A stretch of 64,000 bases of DNA. Origin: Motiliproteus sp965230185 (GTDB lineage: Bacteria > Pseudomonadota > Gammaproteobacteria > Pseudomonadales > Balneatricaceae). The position numbers and the translations under genes were made by a program. Where the stretch lies: positions 5,332,001-5,396,000 of the forward strand of contig OZ245995.1 of assembly GCA_965230185.1 (NCBI GenBank), given 5' to 3'. Below are positions 17,602 to 26,129 of this stretch, piece by piece (the stretch's first letter is position 1; the number at the start of each line of letters is the position of its first letter). Below the pieces are notes generated by a model. It did not search any database, had not been told where the DNA came from, and saw only the letters and a program-made list of their open reading frames with translations.

Positions 17602-18969
17602 ATGGCCCGGCAAAAAACAGCGTACGTCTGCAACGACTGCGGATCCGATTACAGTAAATGGCAGGGCCAGTGCAGCGACTGCGGCGCCTGGAACACACTC
17701 TCCGAAGTCCGCCTGAGCGCCCAGAAACCAGCCAACCAGCGCTTCGACGGCTACGCTGGCACCGCCGGTCAGCAGACCAGAGTTCAGCGACTGGCGGAAG
17801 TTAACCTTGAGGACCTGCCCCGTTTCAGCACCGGCAGCACCGAACTTGACCGGGTGCTCGGCGGAGGCCTGGTGCCGGGGTCGGCCATTCTGATCGGCGG
17901 CAATCCCGGCGCCGGCAAGAGCACCCTGCTGCTGCAGACCCTGTGCCGACTGGCAGAATCCATGGAGGCCCTCTACGTCACCGGTGAAGAATCCCTGCAG
18001 CAGGTGGCACTGCGGGCGAAACGACTGGGACTACCCACCGATAAGCTCAATATGCTGTCTGAAACCAGCGTCGAAACCCTGACCGCCGTTGCTCAGCAAC
18101 ACAAGCCGAAAGTAATGGTGATCGACTCCATCCAGGTCATGCATATGGCCGATGTCCAGTCGGCCCCCGGCAGTGTCTCCCAGGTCCGTGAGAGTGCCGC
18201 TTATCTGACCCGCTTTGCCAAGCAGACCCATACCGTGCTGTTTCTGGTCGGTCATGTCACCAAGGACGGCACCCTCGCCGGTCCCAAAGTGCTGGAACAT
18301 ATGATCGACTGCTCGCTGCTGCTGGAAGGCAGTCATGACAGCCGCTTTCGCACCCTGAGGGGCCAGAAAAACCGCTTCGGTGCGGTGAACGAGCTGGGCG
18401 TGTTCGCCATGATGGAGGAAGGCCTGAAGGAGGTACGCAATCCCAGCGCCATCTTCCTCAATCAGTCCCGACAACAGCACTCCGGCAGTCTGGTGATGGT
18501 GATCTGGGAAGGCACCCGACCGATGCTGGTGGAGATTCAGGCGCTGGTGGACGAGAGCCATCTCAGCAACCCACGCCGGGTGGCCGTTGGCCTCGACCAC
18601 AATCGACTGGCGATGCTACTGGCGGTTCTGCACCGCCACGGCGGACTCCACACCGGCGATCAGGATGTCTTCGTCAATGTTGTGGGCGGTGTGCGGGTAC
18701 TGGAAACCAGTGCCGATCTGGCACTGCTGCTATCAGTGGTATCCAGCCTCCGGGACCGGCCGCTGCCCCAGGATCTGGTGGTATTTGGTGAGGTGGGACT
18801 GTCAGGAGAGATCCGACCGGTACCCAGCGGTCAGGAGCGTATCCGGGAGGCGGCCAAGCATGGATTCAGTCGTGCTATCGTGCCGCGGGCAAACTGCCCG
18901 AAAGAAAAGCCGGCGGGAATGGAAGTCATCCCGGTCGAGCACCTGCGAGAGGCGCTGGACGCCATCTGA
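17602..18969 (+). CDS. radA: DNA repair protein RadA
   Basis: 455 residues. A four-Cys zinc finger at the N-terminus (CNDCGSDYSKWQGQCSDC) is followed by a RecA-like ATPase with Walker A GGNPGAGKSTLL, the RadA-specific KNRFG motif (GQKNRFGAV), and a C-terminal Lon-protease-like domain (DVFVNVVGGVRV, DLVVFGEVGLSGEIRPV). RadA helps process recombination intermediates and branch migration. The ATG at 17602 directly follows an in-frame GTG. Confidence 0.97.
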   Translation: MARQKTAYVCNDCGSDYSKWQGQCSDCGAWNTLSEVRLSAQKPANQRFDGYAGTAGQQTRVQRLAEVNLEDLPRFSTGSTELDRVLGGGLVPGSAILIGGNPGAGKSTLLLQTLCRLAESMEALYVTGEESLQQVALRAKRLGLPTDKLNMLSETSVETLTAVAQQHKPKVMVIDSIQVMHMADVQSAPGSVSQVRESAAYLTRFAKQTHTVLFLVGHVTKDGTLAGPKVLEHMIDCSLLLEGSHDSRFRTLRGQKNRFGAVNELGVFAMMEEGLKEVRNPSAIFLNQSRQQHSGSLVMVIWEGTRPMLVEIQALVDESHLSNPRRVAVGLDHNRLAMLLAVLHRHGGLHTGDQDVFVNVVGGVRVLETSADLALLLSVVSSLRDRPLPQDLVVFGEVGLSGEIRPVPSGQERIREAAKHGFSRAIVPRANCPKEKPAGMEVIPVEHLREALDAI

Positions 18970-19011
18970 TTCACCAGCGGGCGGGCGATCAGCCCGTCGA
19001 ACCTGACGCTT

Positions 19012-19407
19012 TCAGCGTTCGCTGGTGCCTTCCACCAGGTGCTCGAGCTCCCGATCCAGCAATTGCTGGTTGCCGAGGTTGAGCTCAACCAGTCGACGAA
19101 GGTGACTGATACTCTCCAGCTCCATGGCGCCGCACTCCAGCCCCAGCCAGGGGGGATGAATCCGTGCCAGATGTACCGGCAACACCAGCTCGATCTCATC
19201 ACCGGCCAGATGCACGACCACCCGGAACTCCTCACCCATACTGGCATCGAGATCCTCAGGCTGCTTAATCAGCAGACCGTGCAGAGAGATGTCCACCAGC
19301 TCCACCGACCAGGACTTATCTCCCTGCTGAAGCTCAGTGCGGGCATCAAAAGAAATCCGCGTAAAACGGCGTCTTTCGTTCTGTTGCTGATTATCTGTCG
19401 CGACCAC
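19012..19407 (-). CDS. PilZ-domain protein (c-di-GMP receptor)
   Basis: 131 residues. The PilZ RxxxR element is ERRRFTR (residues 11-17), and the D/NxSxxG part is VDISLHGLLI. It is the next leftward gene after mshP (126 bases away) at the place where mshQ usually lies. MSHA pilus extension is controlled by c-di-GMP through MshE, so a PilZ gene here suggests a further c-di-GMP input, although transcription could be separate. It is small, with no output domain. Confidence 0.9.
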   Translation of the reverse strand: MVATDNQQQNERRRFTRISFDARTELQQGDKSWSVELVDISLHGLLIKQPEDLDASMGEEFRVVVHLAGDEIELVLPVHLARIHPPWLGLECGAMELESISHLRRLVELNLGNQQLLDRELEHLVEGTSER

Positions 19408-19533
19408 CTGTTATCTCCCTGAGCGAACCGTTTCGACTTTACACTATAGCGGTAAAAAACGCCCGAAGACAGCCTGATCAGAGGGGTCGATACCGTGCTG
19501 GTTACAGAGCTGAACCGGGGGCTGGCGAAGTTC

Positions 19534-19971
19534 TCAGAGCGGGTTTTTAACCCGCACCTGCAGCCTGCGGATAGCGGTGTCTGCAGCATTTCCGCAGCGG
19601 CCGGTACTGGTTATGCTGAAATAAGCCACACTGGCGACATCCACCCGGCTGCACAGGGTTTCTACGGTGCAGCCACTCAGTCCCGGCGCTCCGGCAAGCG
19701 AAGGCGTTGCTGCAGAGGCGGGACAACTGGACGTTCCGACAGGAGGCATCGCGCTATGAACCGCCAGTTGAGCGCCACTTTCGGCCGCCAGAAATGCGCG
19801 GGCGGAGAGGACCTCGAAGCCATAGCTCTGCTGGCTGGTCAGTACCAGGTTGCTGATGCCCACCGATATCATCGCCATCACCGTGATTACGAAGATCGCC
19901 GCCACCAGCCCCAACCCCTGCTGCTTCGGGCGGAGACTGAGCCGATGTCGCTGGCGCTGATCAGGGTACAT
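19534..19971 (-). CDS. mshP: MSHA minor pilin-like protein MshP
   Basis: About 145 residues from the ATG at 19971, overlapping mshO by 11 bases; the open frame extends upstream only as antisense-like sequence. The N-terminal segment QQGLGLVAAIFVITVMAMIS lacks the usual +5 Glu, as is common for MshP/PilX-type minor pilins. Then follows LVLTSQQSYGFEVLSARAFLAAESGAQLAV, a typical MshP stretch. Last pilin-like gene of the MSHA operon. Confidence 0.85.
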   Translation of the reverse strand: MYPDQRQRHRLSLRPKQQGLGLVAAIFVITVMAMISVGISNLVLTSQQSYGFEVLSARAFLAAESGAQLAVHSAMPPVGTSSCPASAATPSLAGAPGLSGCTVETLCSRVDVASVAYFSITSTGRCGNAADTAIRRLQVRVKNPL

Positions 19972-20815
19972 TGCGCAACTGAACCTCATGACTGATACGG
20001 ATACCTTCCCCCTGCTCCAGGAAGGAGAGATCAAAACGAACCAGCGCATTGCGCTGAAGCGTCGCCGGATCAACCCGGAAGGGGCCGTTAACCGCGTCTT
20101 CAGCACTGGCCTGACTGGCCAGCAGATAGCGCTGACCGGACGCACCGGTTACGGCCGACGGTAAGGCCAGTGCCCCAGCGCTGCCGGGGAAACGCTGGGC
20201 CGTACTGTAACCGTAATTCTGATACCGAAACAGCAGCTCCCCCACCAGACAGTAGCTGACCGGCTGATCGACCATAAACCAGCGGTTTTCCGGAGAATCT
20301 GCCGGGAACTGATGGGCGCTGTCGAAAGAGACGCTGACAACACCGGTGCTGACCAGCGCGGCGGAAGCTGTAGAGAGTGTGGGAGAAATGACCGCGGGAA
20401 CAACGCCGACAGTGTAGATCGACGAACCATCGATGGGATAAACGGCGGCTCGCCCCACCACCGGAGCTGTGGCAAATGGCACCGACGGAAAGCCGCTGGA
20501 TGCACTCATTACCGGCACGCTGACGTAATCGCTTCCCGCCAGCACTGGTATAAACTCCAGGCAGTAATCTCCGCCCAGCTCCCCCACCCGCGCGCTGTTG
20601 GGCAACGCATTACGCACTTCCCGGGCCATCTTTTCAATCGCAATGCGACCGGAAGACCCCAGTCGGTCCCTGCGCCCGGCATCACTGTATGCTTCACTGC
20701 TGTTAAGAATAAACTGCACCGTACCAAAGGACAGGATTGCCATCACCACAATGACGATGACCAGCTCCACCAGGGTAAAACCCCGCTGCGGGCAGCCGGA
20801 TCTGGCCGCAATCAT
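19961..20815 (-). CDS. mshO: MSHA minor pilin MshO
   Basis: 284 residues. The type IV prepilin signature is at the N-terminus: a short basic leader ending in G, then FTLVELVIVIVVMAILSFG. The long C-terminal part carries one or two Cys pairs. It starts on the last base of mshD (stop/start overlap). In other bacteria MshO is a minor pilin of the mannose-sensitive haemagglutinin pilus. Confidence 0.9.
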   Translation of the reverse strand: MIAARSGCPQRGFTLVELVIVIVVMAILSFGTVQFILNSSEAYSDAGRRDRLGSSGRIAIEKMAREVRNALPNSARVGELGGDYCLEFIPVLAGSDYVSVPVMSASSGFPSVPFATAPVVGRAAVYPIDGSSIYTVGVVPAVISPTLSTASAALVSTGVVSVSFDSAHQFPADSPENRWFMVDQPVSYCLVGELLFRYQNYGYSTAQRFPGSAGALALPSAVTGASGQRYLLASQASAEDAVNGPFRVDPATLQRNALVRFDLSFLEQGEGIRISHEVQLRNVP

Positions 20816-21366
20816 CAGAAATTCCCCCGATAGAAACTGAACGGCAGGGGCTGCTGACCGGGTGGTGTCACGGTAACCGTTACTTCCTTGGCATCCTGAT
20901 TGCTGCTCAGGCCAAGCTCGGTTCCCGCATAGCTGACAGTGACCGCCACCCGATAGCCCGCGTATTCCGGGCGATCCTGCCCAAGACTGTCACGGGGGGG
21001 CTGTTCATCGATGCCGTTATAGTCGTCGAGATCATTAAAGCTGTTTACGCCGCCCTGCCGTGTCTCACCGGCATCGGACTGGAGCGCAGTGGAGCAGGGA
21101 TCACAGGCCGGCGTGCCACCAACGGGAGTCAGCTCGTCGTAGCGTTTGCCGAATATCTCATCCGTGTAGGCCTGCACCAGTTCCACAGTTTTGGTCTGCC
21201 AGAGTGGGTCAGCGCTGTACCTGGCGCTGAACTGCAGCGCATAGGCCACCCCCAGCAGGGCGATCGCCATGATGGCGATAGTGATCACCAGCTCCACCAG
21301 GGTAAAGCCCCGGCTCAGCGCGCCTCCGTTAATTGGCAACACAGGCGGCCTGACTGGCGGCTTCAT
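20815..21366 (-). CDS. mshD: MSHA minor pilin MshD
   Basis: About 183 residues from the ATG at 21366 (MKPPVRPPVLP), overlapping mshC by 38 bases. The leader is unusually long (about 20 residues) before the processing site G-FTLVELVITIAIMAIALLG. A CDPCSTAL segment probably gives a disulfide. The frame is open to 21474, but the extra part runs through mshC. Confidence 0.87.
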   Translation of the reverse strand: MKPPVRPPVLPINGGALSRGFTLVELVITIAIMAIALLGVAYALQFSARYSADPLWQTKTVELVQAYTDEIFGKRYDELTPVGGTPACDPCSTALQSDAGETRQGGVNSFNDLDDYNGIDEQPPRDSLGQDRPEYAGYRVAVTVSYAGTELGLSSNQDAKEVTVTVTPPGQQPLPFSFYRGNF

Positions 21367-21841
21367 AGGCGTACCCTGCCCGGGAGATACAGAACGATCG
21401 TCCGGAAGCGTCAAAACTGAGATTGGCGGAAAGAGAGCCGCCATTGAGCTCAACGGCATTGCCCAGGTTATCAAAGCGAATGACCAGCGGGGTTGCGCTG
21501 TTGACCGTAATGGAGCTCGGGGAGCTGAGAGTCAGTGCACCGTTTCCCCGTTCGACGGCCTGCTGCCGGTAGCTGCTACCATCGACCTTAACTTCAAACA
21601 ACCAGTCCCCTGGTCGGCTTAATTCCAGAGTCACCTGCTGATTAAAACGGGTCAGCGCCGCCTGTTGGGCAAAACGGGTAAAGGAGATCAGCTGATCTTT
21701 CAGAAGCAGATCGCGGTAGGATTGAGGATCGATAAAACGGGGAAGGGCTACAACTGAAACTATACCCAGCAACAAAATTACAACTATCAGCTCGACCATC
21801 GTGAAGCCGAGCTGACAATTGCCGCGATCTATTAACCGCAT
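21329..21841 (-). CDS. mshC: MSHA pilin-like protein MshC
   Basis: 170 residues. Prepilin start: leader MRLIDRGNCQLG, then FTMVELIVVILLLGIVSVVA. Two Cys near the C-terminus (FCISR and QAACVAN) probably form the pilin loop. It lies between the major pilin gene and mshD. Confidence 0.88.
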   Translation of the reverse strand: MRLIDRGNCQLGFTMVELIVVILLLGIVSVVALPRFIDPQSYRDLLLKDQLISFTRFAQQAALTRFNQQVTLELSRPGDWLFEVKVDGSSYRQQAVERGNGALTLSSPSSITVNSATPLVIRFDNLGNAVELNGGSLSANLSFDASGRSFCISRAGYAYEAASQAACVAN

Positions 21842-21884
21842 TGATCAGAGCACCTGCTAAGAAGGCACCCGGATATGCCGTTGC

Positions 21885-22406
21885 TTAGGAGTTCGGATCT
21901 GAATCGACAGTGACGTTACCACTGGAGGCGTCGTATACAATACCCATATTACCGCCGCCGCTGGCCTCATAAGCAAAAGTACATGTATCACCAGACCTGC
22001 TCACTTCATAGTCAAACCCGGAAGCTGCGGAACTGACCGTGGCGGCACCACCCTGCTGAATGCCTTCCCATACGGCCACACAATCAGCCTCGGATGCAAG
22101 CTGTGCTGGGGTACCACCGGTATCCGAGGTTCTGACCGGATAACCATTGGCATTAACGTCGATAGTGTCATCTCCGAAGCCGCTAACGTTGGCCGTAGAA
22201 GTGCCCAGGTTGCCATTGGCAATAACCTGTGCCCTGACCAGAGCGATACCCGTAGCAAAACCAGCCCCGCTACCTTCGACCGAAGCAATATGGGCCTCAG
22301 CAGTCACATTAATAAACCGTGGCAATGCTACCGCCGACAGAATACCCAGCAGAGCGATAACTACGATCAGCTCGATAATGGTGAAACCTGATTGCGTCTT
22401 GCGCAT
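21885..22406 (-). CDS. mshA: Major MSHA pilin MshA
   Basis: 173 residues from the ATG at 22406, preceded by GAGGAAG. Short leader MRKTQSG, then FTIIELIVVIALLGILSAVA with the Glu at +5. The C-terminal part is rich in Gly/Ser/Thr with a Cys pair (ADCVAVW and GDTCTFAY), as in the shaft pilins. It is probably highly expressed. The gap to the upstream gene (about 90 bases) leaves room for its own promoter, though I see no clear one. Confidence 0.92.
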   Translation of the reverse strand: MRKTQSGFTIIELIVVIALLGILSAVALPRFINVTAEAHIASVEGSGAGFATGIALVRAQVIANGNLGTSTANVSGFGDDTIDVNANGYPVRTSDTGGTPAQLASEADCVAVWEGIQQGGAATVSSAASGFDYEVSRSGDTCTFAYEASGGGNMGIVYDASSGNVTVDSDPNS

Positions 22407-22500
22407 ATTAACTTCCTCACTCCTGATCATCATCCGGCCTGAGTAATCAGCTACCGGTATTCTGTACTAATGCGAGCCTGTCCTGCCGCTGGTGACGCCA

Positions 22501-23067
22501 CTACCGAGGAGCGTCTTTCGGAAATCCCTGTTCGACCGGCTCCAGCCGGAGCCCTCCGGGCCGAAGCATACCGTTTCTATCGGCCGGGCGGAAGGAAACC
22601 TTTAACTTAAAATACAAGCGGTTGTAATTGGTGCCGGCAATTGCCTCGAGGTTCCGATTATAACGCACATGGTAGGCCAGCAGTCGTTGATCAAGGTCAT
22701 AATACCAGTGACCCGCGGCCGCATTTCTGGCCTCAGTACCGCTCAGTTCGCCGAGATAATTACTGGGTGGCTCCATCACCTTCATCACCAGCGACATCGG
22801 ATTGCTCATCTCCAGCGCCTCGAGAGAGGCCATATCATTGCGCCCCAGAGCACCGCTGACCTCCATATTAAGGCCGGCTCTCAGCCAGCCGGATACTCCC
22901 TTAAAAGCCGCCCGCTCGGCATCGGCCGCCAGCGCCATATAACGGATATAGCTGCCGGTGGCCAGCAGCAGAATAACCACGATAGCGATCACCAGCTCCA
23001 GCAGGGTAAAGCCGCGCTGGCGGGCCGGGGTAGATCGACCTGAATGGATCTCTGCCGTCGATTTCAC
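22501..23067 (-). CDS. MSHA prepilin-like biogenesis protein (MshF/MshB position)
   Basis: 188 residues. A 19-residue leader ending ARQRG is followed by FTLLELVIAIVVILLLATG, a prepilin methylation motif. The segment AERAAFKGVSGWLRAGLNM is of MshF type. In Vibrio both mshF and mshB lie between mshG and mshA. Only this one gene is here, so it may do either job or both. Its start overlaps the mshG stop by one base. Confidence 0.75.
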   Translation of the reverse strand: MKSTAEIHSGRSTPARQRGFTLLELVIAIVVILLLATGSYIRYMALAADAERAAFKGVSGWLRAGLNMEVSGALGRNDMASLEALEMSNPMSLVMKVMEPPSNYLGELSGTEARNAAAGHWYYDLDQRLLAYHVRYNRNLEAIAGTNYNRLYFKLKVSFRPADRNGMLRPGGLRLEPVEQGFPKDAPR

Positions 23068-24308
23068 TATTTATTGACCGCACCGCTGAGTTCCCACAGC
23101 GGCAGGAACACGCCCAGCGCCAGTACCAGCACCATCGCGCCGATGGCGATGATCAGTATTGGCTCGATGGCCGACGCCAGCCCCTTAAGATCGTACTCCA
23201 CCTCCTGCTCATAGAAATCTGCGGTCTCTTCCAGCATATCATCGATATTGCCGGTCTCTTCCCCAACCGTCATCATCTGCAGCACCAGCGGGCTGAACAT
23301 GCCGGCGTTATGAGCGGTGCGGGTGAAGCCCTCTCCCCGTTCGATGCCGCTACGCATGTCCCGGACTTTGGCGCCGATATAGCTGTTGCCCACCGCCCCG
23401 GAGACAATACTCAATCCCTGCTCAATCGGGATGCCGGCCCGCAGCACCAGCGAGAAGGTTCTGGAAAAACGCCCCAGTGCAATCCGGGTAAACAGGCCGC
23501 CGACAACGGGCAGACGCAACTTGAAGCGGTCCCACTTATGGCGGCCCTCATCGGTGCCGGTATAACGGAAGAATCCGAACAGCGCCGCGCCGAACAGCCC
23601 GGCCAGGATATACCAGTAACTGCGAGTGAAATCTGAAATCGAGATCAACAGCTGAGTCTGCCAGGGCAGTTCCGCCCCCAGGCTTTTAAACACCCCCGCA
23701 AAGGCCGGAATCACCAGCACATTAATGATGATCATGGCAGCAACGATAGCGGCGATCACAAACAGTGGATAACGGGTGGCCGCTTTGATGTTCTTGATGG
23801 TGGTCCGCTCAAGCTCCTGGTACTTACCGATCTGCTGAAAGGCCTGATCGAGGTTACCGGTATTTTCGCCGACATGGATCAGGCTGACATAGAGCTGGGA
23901 GAACACCTTCGGATGCTTGTGCAGCGCGCCGGACAATGAAAATCCCTGCTCCAGATCATCGGTAACGGCATTCAGCGTCCGGCACAGCAACGGATTACGC
24001 ACCGATACCGCCAGCCCGCGCATGGCTCGGGTGATCGGCACACCGGCCTTAGTAAGGCTGTACATCTGACGACTGAACAGGATCAGCTCGTCCAGCTTCA
24101 CCCGTTCGAACAGCCGAATTTCACCGAATTGCATCGACCCTTTCGGCTTATCGGTTCCACTGCCAGCATCGGTTGTTTCGGTGATACTGACCGGAGTGAT
24201 CTGGCGTTCGGCAAGCAGGCTGGCCACCTGACCGGCGCTGGCCGCTTCCTGTTTGCCGCTGACCAGGGCACCGGAGGCGTTACGACCACGGTATTCAAAA
24301 AATGCCAT
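23067..24308 (-). CDS. mshG: MSHA platform protein MshG (GspF/PilC family)
   Basis: 413 residues. Two GspF domains (about 65-190 and 270-395), each with membrane segments (IAAIVAAMIIINVLVIPAFAGVF; PILIIAIGAMVLVLALGVFL at the end), and the conserved ETGNLDQAF/EETGNIDDML repeats. Inner-membrane platform on which the MshE ATPase builds the pilus. It lies between mshE and the pilin genes. Confidence 0.93.
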   Translation of the reverse strand: MAFFEYRGRNASGALVSGKQEAASAGQVASLLAERQITPVSITETTDAGSGTDKPKGSMQFGEIRLFERVKLDELILFSRQMYSLTKAGVPITRAMRGLAVSVRNPLLCRTLNAVTDDLEQGFSLSGALHKHPKVFSQLYVSLIHVGENTGNLDQAFQQIGKYQELERTTIKNIKAATRYPLFVIAAIVAAMIIINVLVIPAFAGVFKSLGAELPWQTQLLISISDFTRSYWYILAGLFGAALFGFFRYTGTDEGRHKWDRFKLRLPVVGGLFTRIALGRFSRTFSLVLRAGIPIEQGLSIVSGAVGNSYIGAKVRDMRSGIERGEGFTRTAHNAGMFSPLVLQMMTVGEETGNIDDMLEETADFYEQEVEYDLKGLASAIEPILIIAIGAMVLVLALGVFLPLWELSGAVNK

Positions 24309-24313
24309 CGTAA

Positions 24314-26104
24314 TCAGTGCTCGGTATCCAGCAGCTCAAGACTGAGCCCACCGGGCCCACCGGGAGTGGCTTCTCCGCTGTCCGGTTCAGCAATATCGGC
24401 GGTGGCATCCATCTGCTCGGTTACCCGGAAGACTTCGTCCAGGGTCGTGACGCCACTGGCGGCAAACTCCAGCGCACTGTCGGTCAGCGTCTTATAGCCC
24501 TCCGATGCCCTGGCCGCCCAGGTAAAGGCCTGGGTATCGTTGGCGCGCAACGCATCGGCCATATCGTCATTGAGTTCCAGCAACTCGAAGATACCCACCC
24601 GGCCCTTATAACCGGTATTGTTGCAGTAGGTGCAGCCCCGCCCCTTATAGAAGCGGGCGGTCAGCGAACGGCCGGCCAGCCGTTCCTCCAGCCACTTCTG
24701 CTCCTGTTTGCCGGGATGGTAGGGATGACTGCAGTGCTCACAGATTCTCCGTACCAGTCGCTGTGCCAGCACCCCTCGCAGCGCCGATGCCGCCATATAG
24801 CCTTCTACGCCGATATCGACCAGCCGCATGGCGCTGCTGATAGCATCGTTGGTGTGCAGGGTTGAGAGTACCATGTGGCCGGTCATCGCCGCCCGCAGGG
24901 CTATTGCCGCGGTTTCCTGATCCCGGATCTCCCCCACCAGCAGGATATCCGGATCCTGACGCAGGCAGGAGCGCAGCACCGAACCGAAACTGAGGCCGAT
25001 TTTGGGGTTCACCCCCACCTGGTTGATCCGCTCCAGCCGGTATTCCACCGGGTCTTCGACGGTGATAATTTTCTTGGTAGGCTCGTTGAGTTCGGTCAGC
25101 GCTCCGTACAGGGTGGTGGTTTTACCACTACCGGTGGGCCCGGTCACCAGCAACAGACCGTGGGGCTGATGAATGATACGGCGCAGCCGTTTCAGCATTT
25201 CCGGCGGCAACCCCGCCTGATCGAGACCGATGGCGCCGGCTGACTGGTCCAGCAGACGCATGACCACCGACTCACCATACTGCACCGGCATCGTCGAGAT
25301 CCGCACATCGATATTGCGACCACTGACATTCAGATTAAAGCGCCCGTCCTGAGGCAAGCGTTTTTCGGAGATATTGAGTTCGGCCATCAGCTTCAGGCGC
25401 AACACCAGCGCCGACACAACCCGTTTCTCTTTAACCACGTTCTCCTGTAACACACCATCGACCCGCTGACGGATACGCAGAACATGTTCACCGGGTTCGA
25501 TATGAATATCCGAGGCTCGGATCTGTACCGCATCTTCGAAGATTTTCTGCAGCATCTTCACCACAGGCACTTCGCTGTCATCCTGGGCGGTCAGCTGAGC
25601 GATATCGAAGGCATCTTCGCTGATCTCCTCATCCAGCTGTCCGGCCAGCGAGGCGATCTCGTCGGTACGGCGGTACATCAGATCAAGGGTACTGAGCAGC
25701 TGACTCTCCGGGACCACCGCCTGCTTCAGCGGCTTGGGCAGCAGCCGCTGCAGCTCATCGAAGGCGAACAGATCCATCGGGTCGGCCATGCCGACGAGGA
25801 AATGATCCACCTCCTCCTTCAGCACGATCACCCGGAAACGACGGGCATGGGTCTCTGACAGCCGCATAACGTCTTTTGAATCCAGCTCATAGTGGCTGAG
25901 ATCGACCGCCGGAATACCCAGTTGCTGAGACAGGAATTCCAGAAAACGGGCTTCTTTGACAACCCCCAGCGCCACCAGCGTCCGCCCCAGCTTCTGACCG
26001 GTCTTCTTCTGCATGCTCAGCGCTTCCATCAGCTGAGCCTCGGTGATCACGCCGTTCTGGACCAGCAGATCACCGATACGAATTTTCTCTCTTTTAACCG
26101 CCAT
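24314..26104 (-). CDS. mshE: MSHA pilus extension ATPase MshE (c-di-GMP-binding)
   Basis: 596 residues. The N-terminus carries two tandem MshEN c-di-GMP-binding repeats, one beginning RIGDLLVQNGVITEAQL and one beginning KLGRTLVALGVVKEARF, both ending in an L-x-x-Q-like helix. Then comes the GspE/PilB ATPase domain with Walker A GPTGSGKTTTLYG, Asp box VEDPVEYRLE, Walker B LLVGEIRDQET and a four-Cys zinc site (CEHC and CTYC). In V. cholerae this protein binds c-di-GMP and drives MSHA extension; the conserved repeats make the same control likely here. Confidence 0.96.
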   Translation of the reverse strand: MAVKREKIRIGDLLVQNGVITEAQLMEALSMQKKTGQKLGRTLVALGVVKEARFLEFLSQQLGIPAVDLSHYELDSKDVMRLSETHARRFRVIVLKEEVDHFLVGMADPMDLFAFDELQRLLPKPLKQAVVPESQLLSTLDLMYRRTDEIASLAGQLDEEISEDAFDIAQLTAQDDSEVPVVKMLQKIFEDAVQIRASDIHIEPGEHVLRIRQRVDGVLQENVVKEKRVVSALVLRLKLMAELNISEKRLPQDGRFNLNVSGRNIDVRISTMPVQYGESVVMRLLDQSAGAIGLDQAGLPPEMLKRLRRIIHQPHGLLLVTGPTGSGKTTTLYGALTELNEPTKKIITVEDPVEYRLERINQVGVNPKIGLSFGSVLRSCLRQDPDILLVGEIRDQETAAIALRAAMTGHMVLSTLHTNDAISSAMRLVDIGVEGYMAASALRGVLAQRLVRRICEHCSHPYHPGKQEQKWLEERLAGRSLTARFYKGRGCTYCNNTGYKGRVGIFELLELNDDMADALRANDTQAFTWAARASEGYKTLTDSALEFAASGVTTLDEVFRVTEQMDATADIAEPDSGEATPGGPGGLSLELLDTEH

Positions 26105-26129
26105 TAACGTTCACCTTCAAAGGCCGGCT

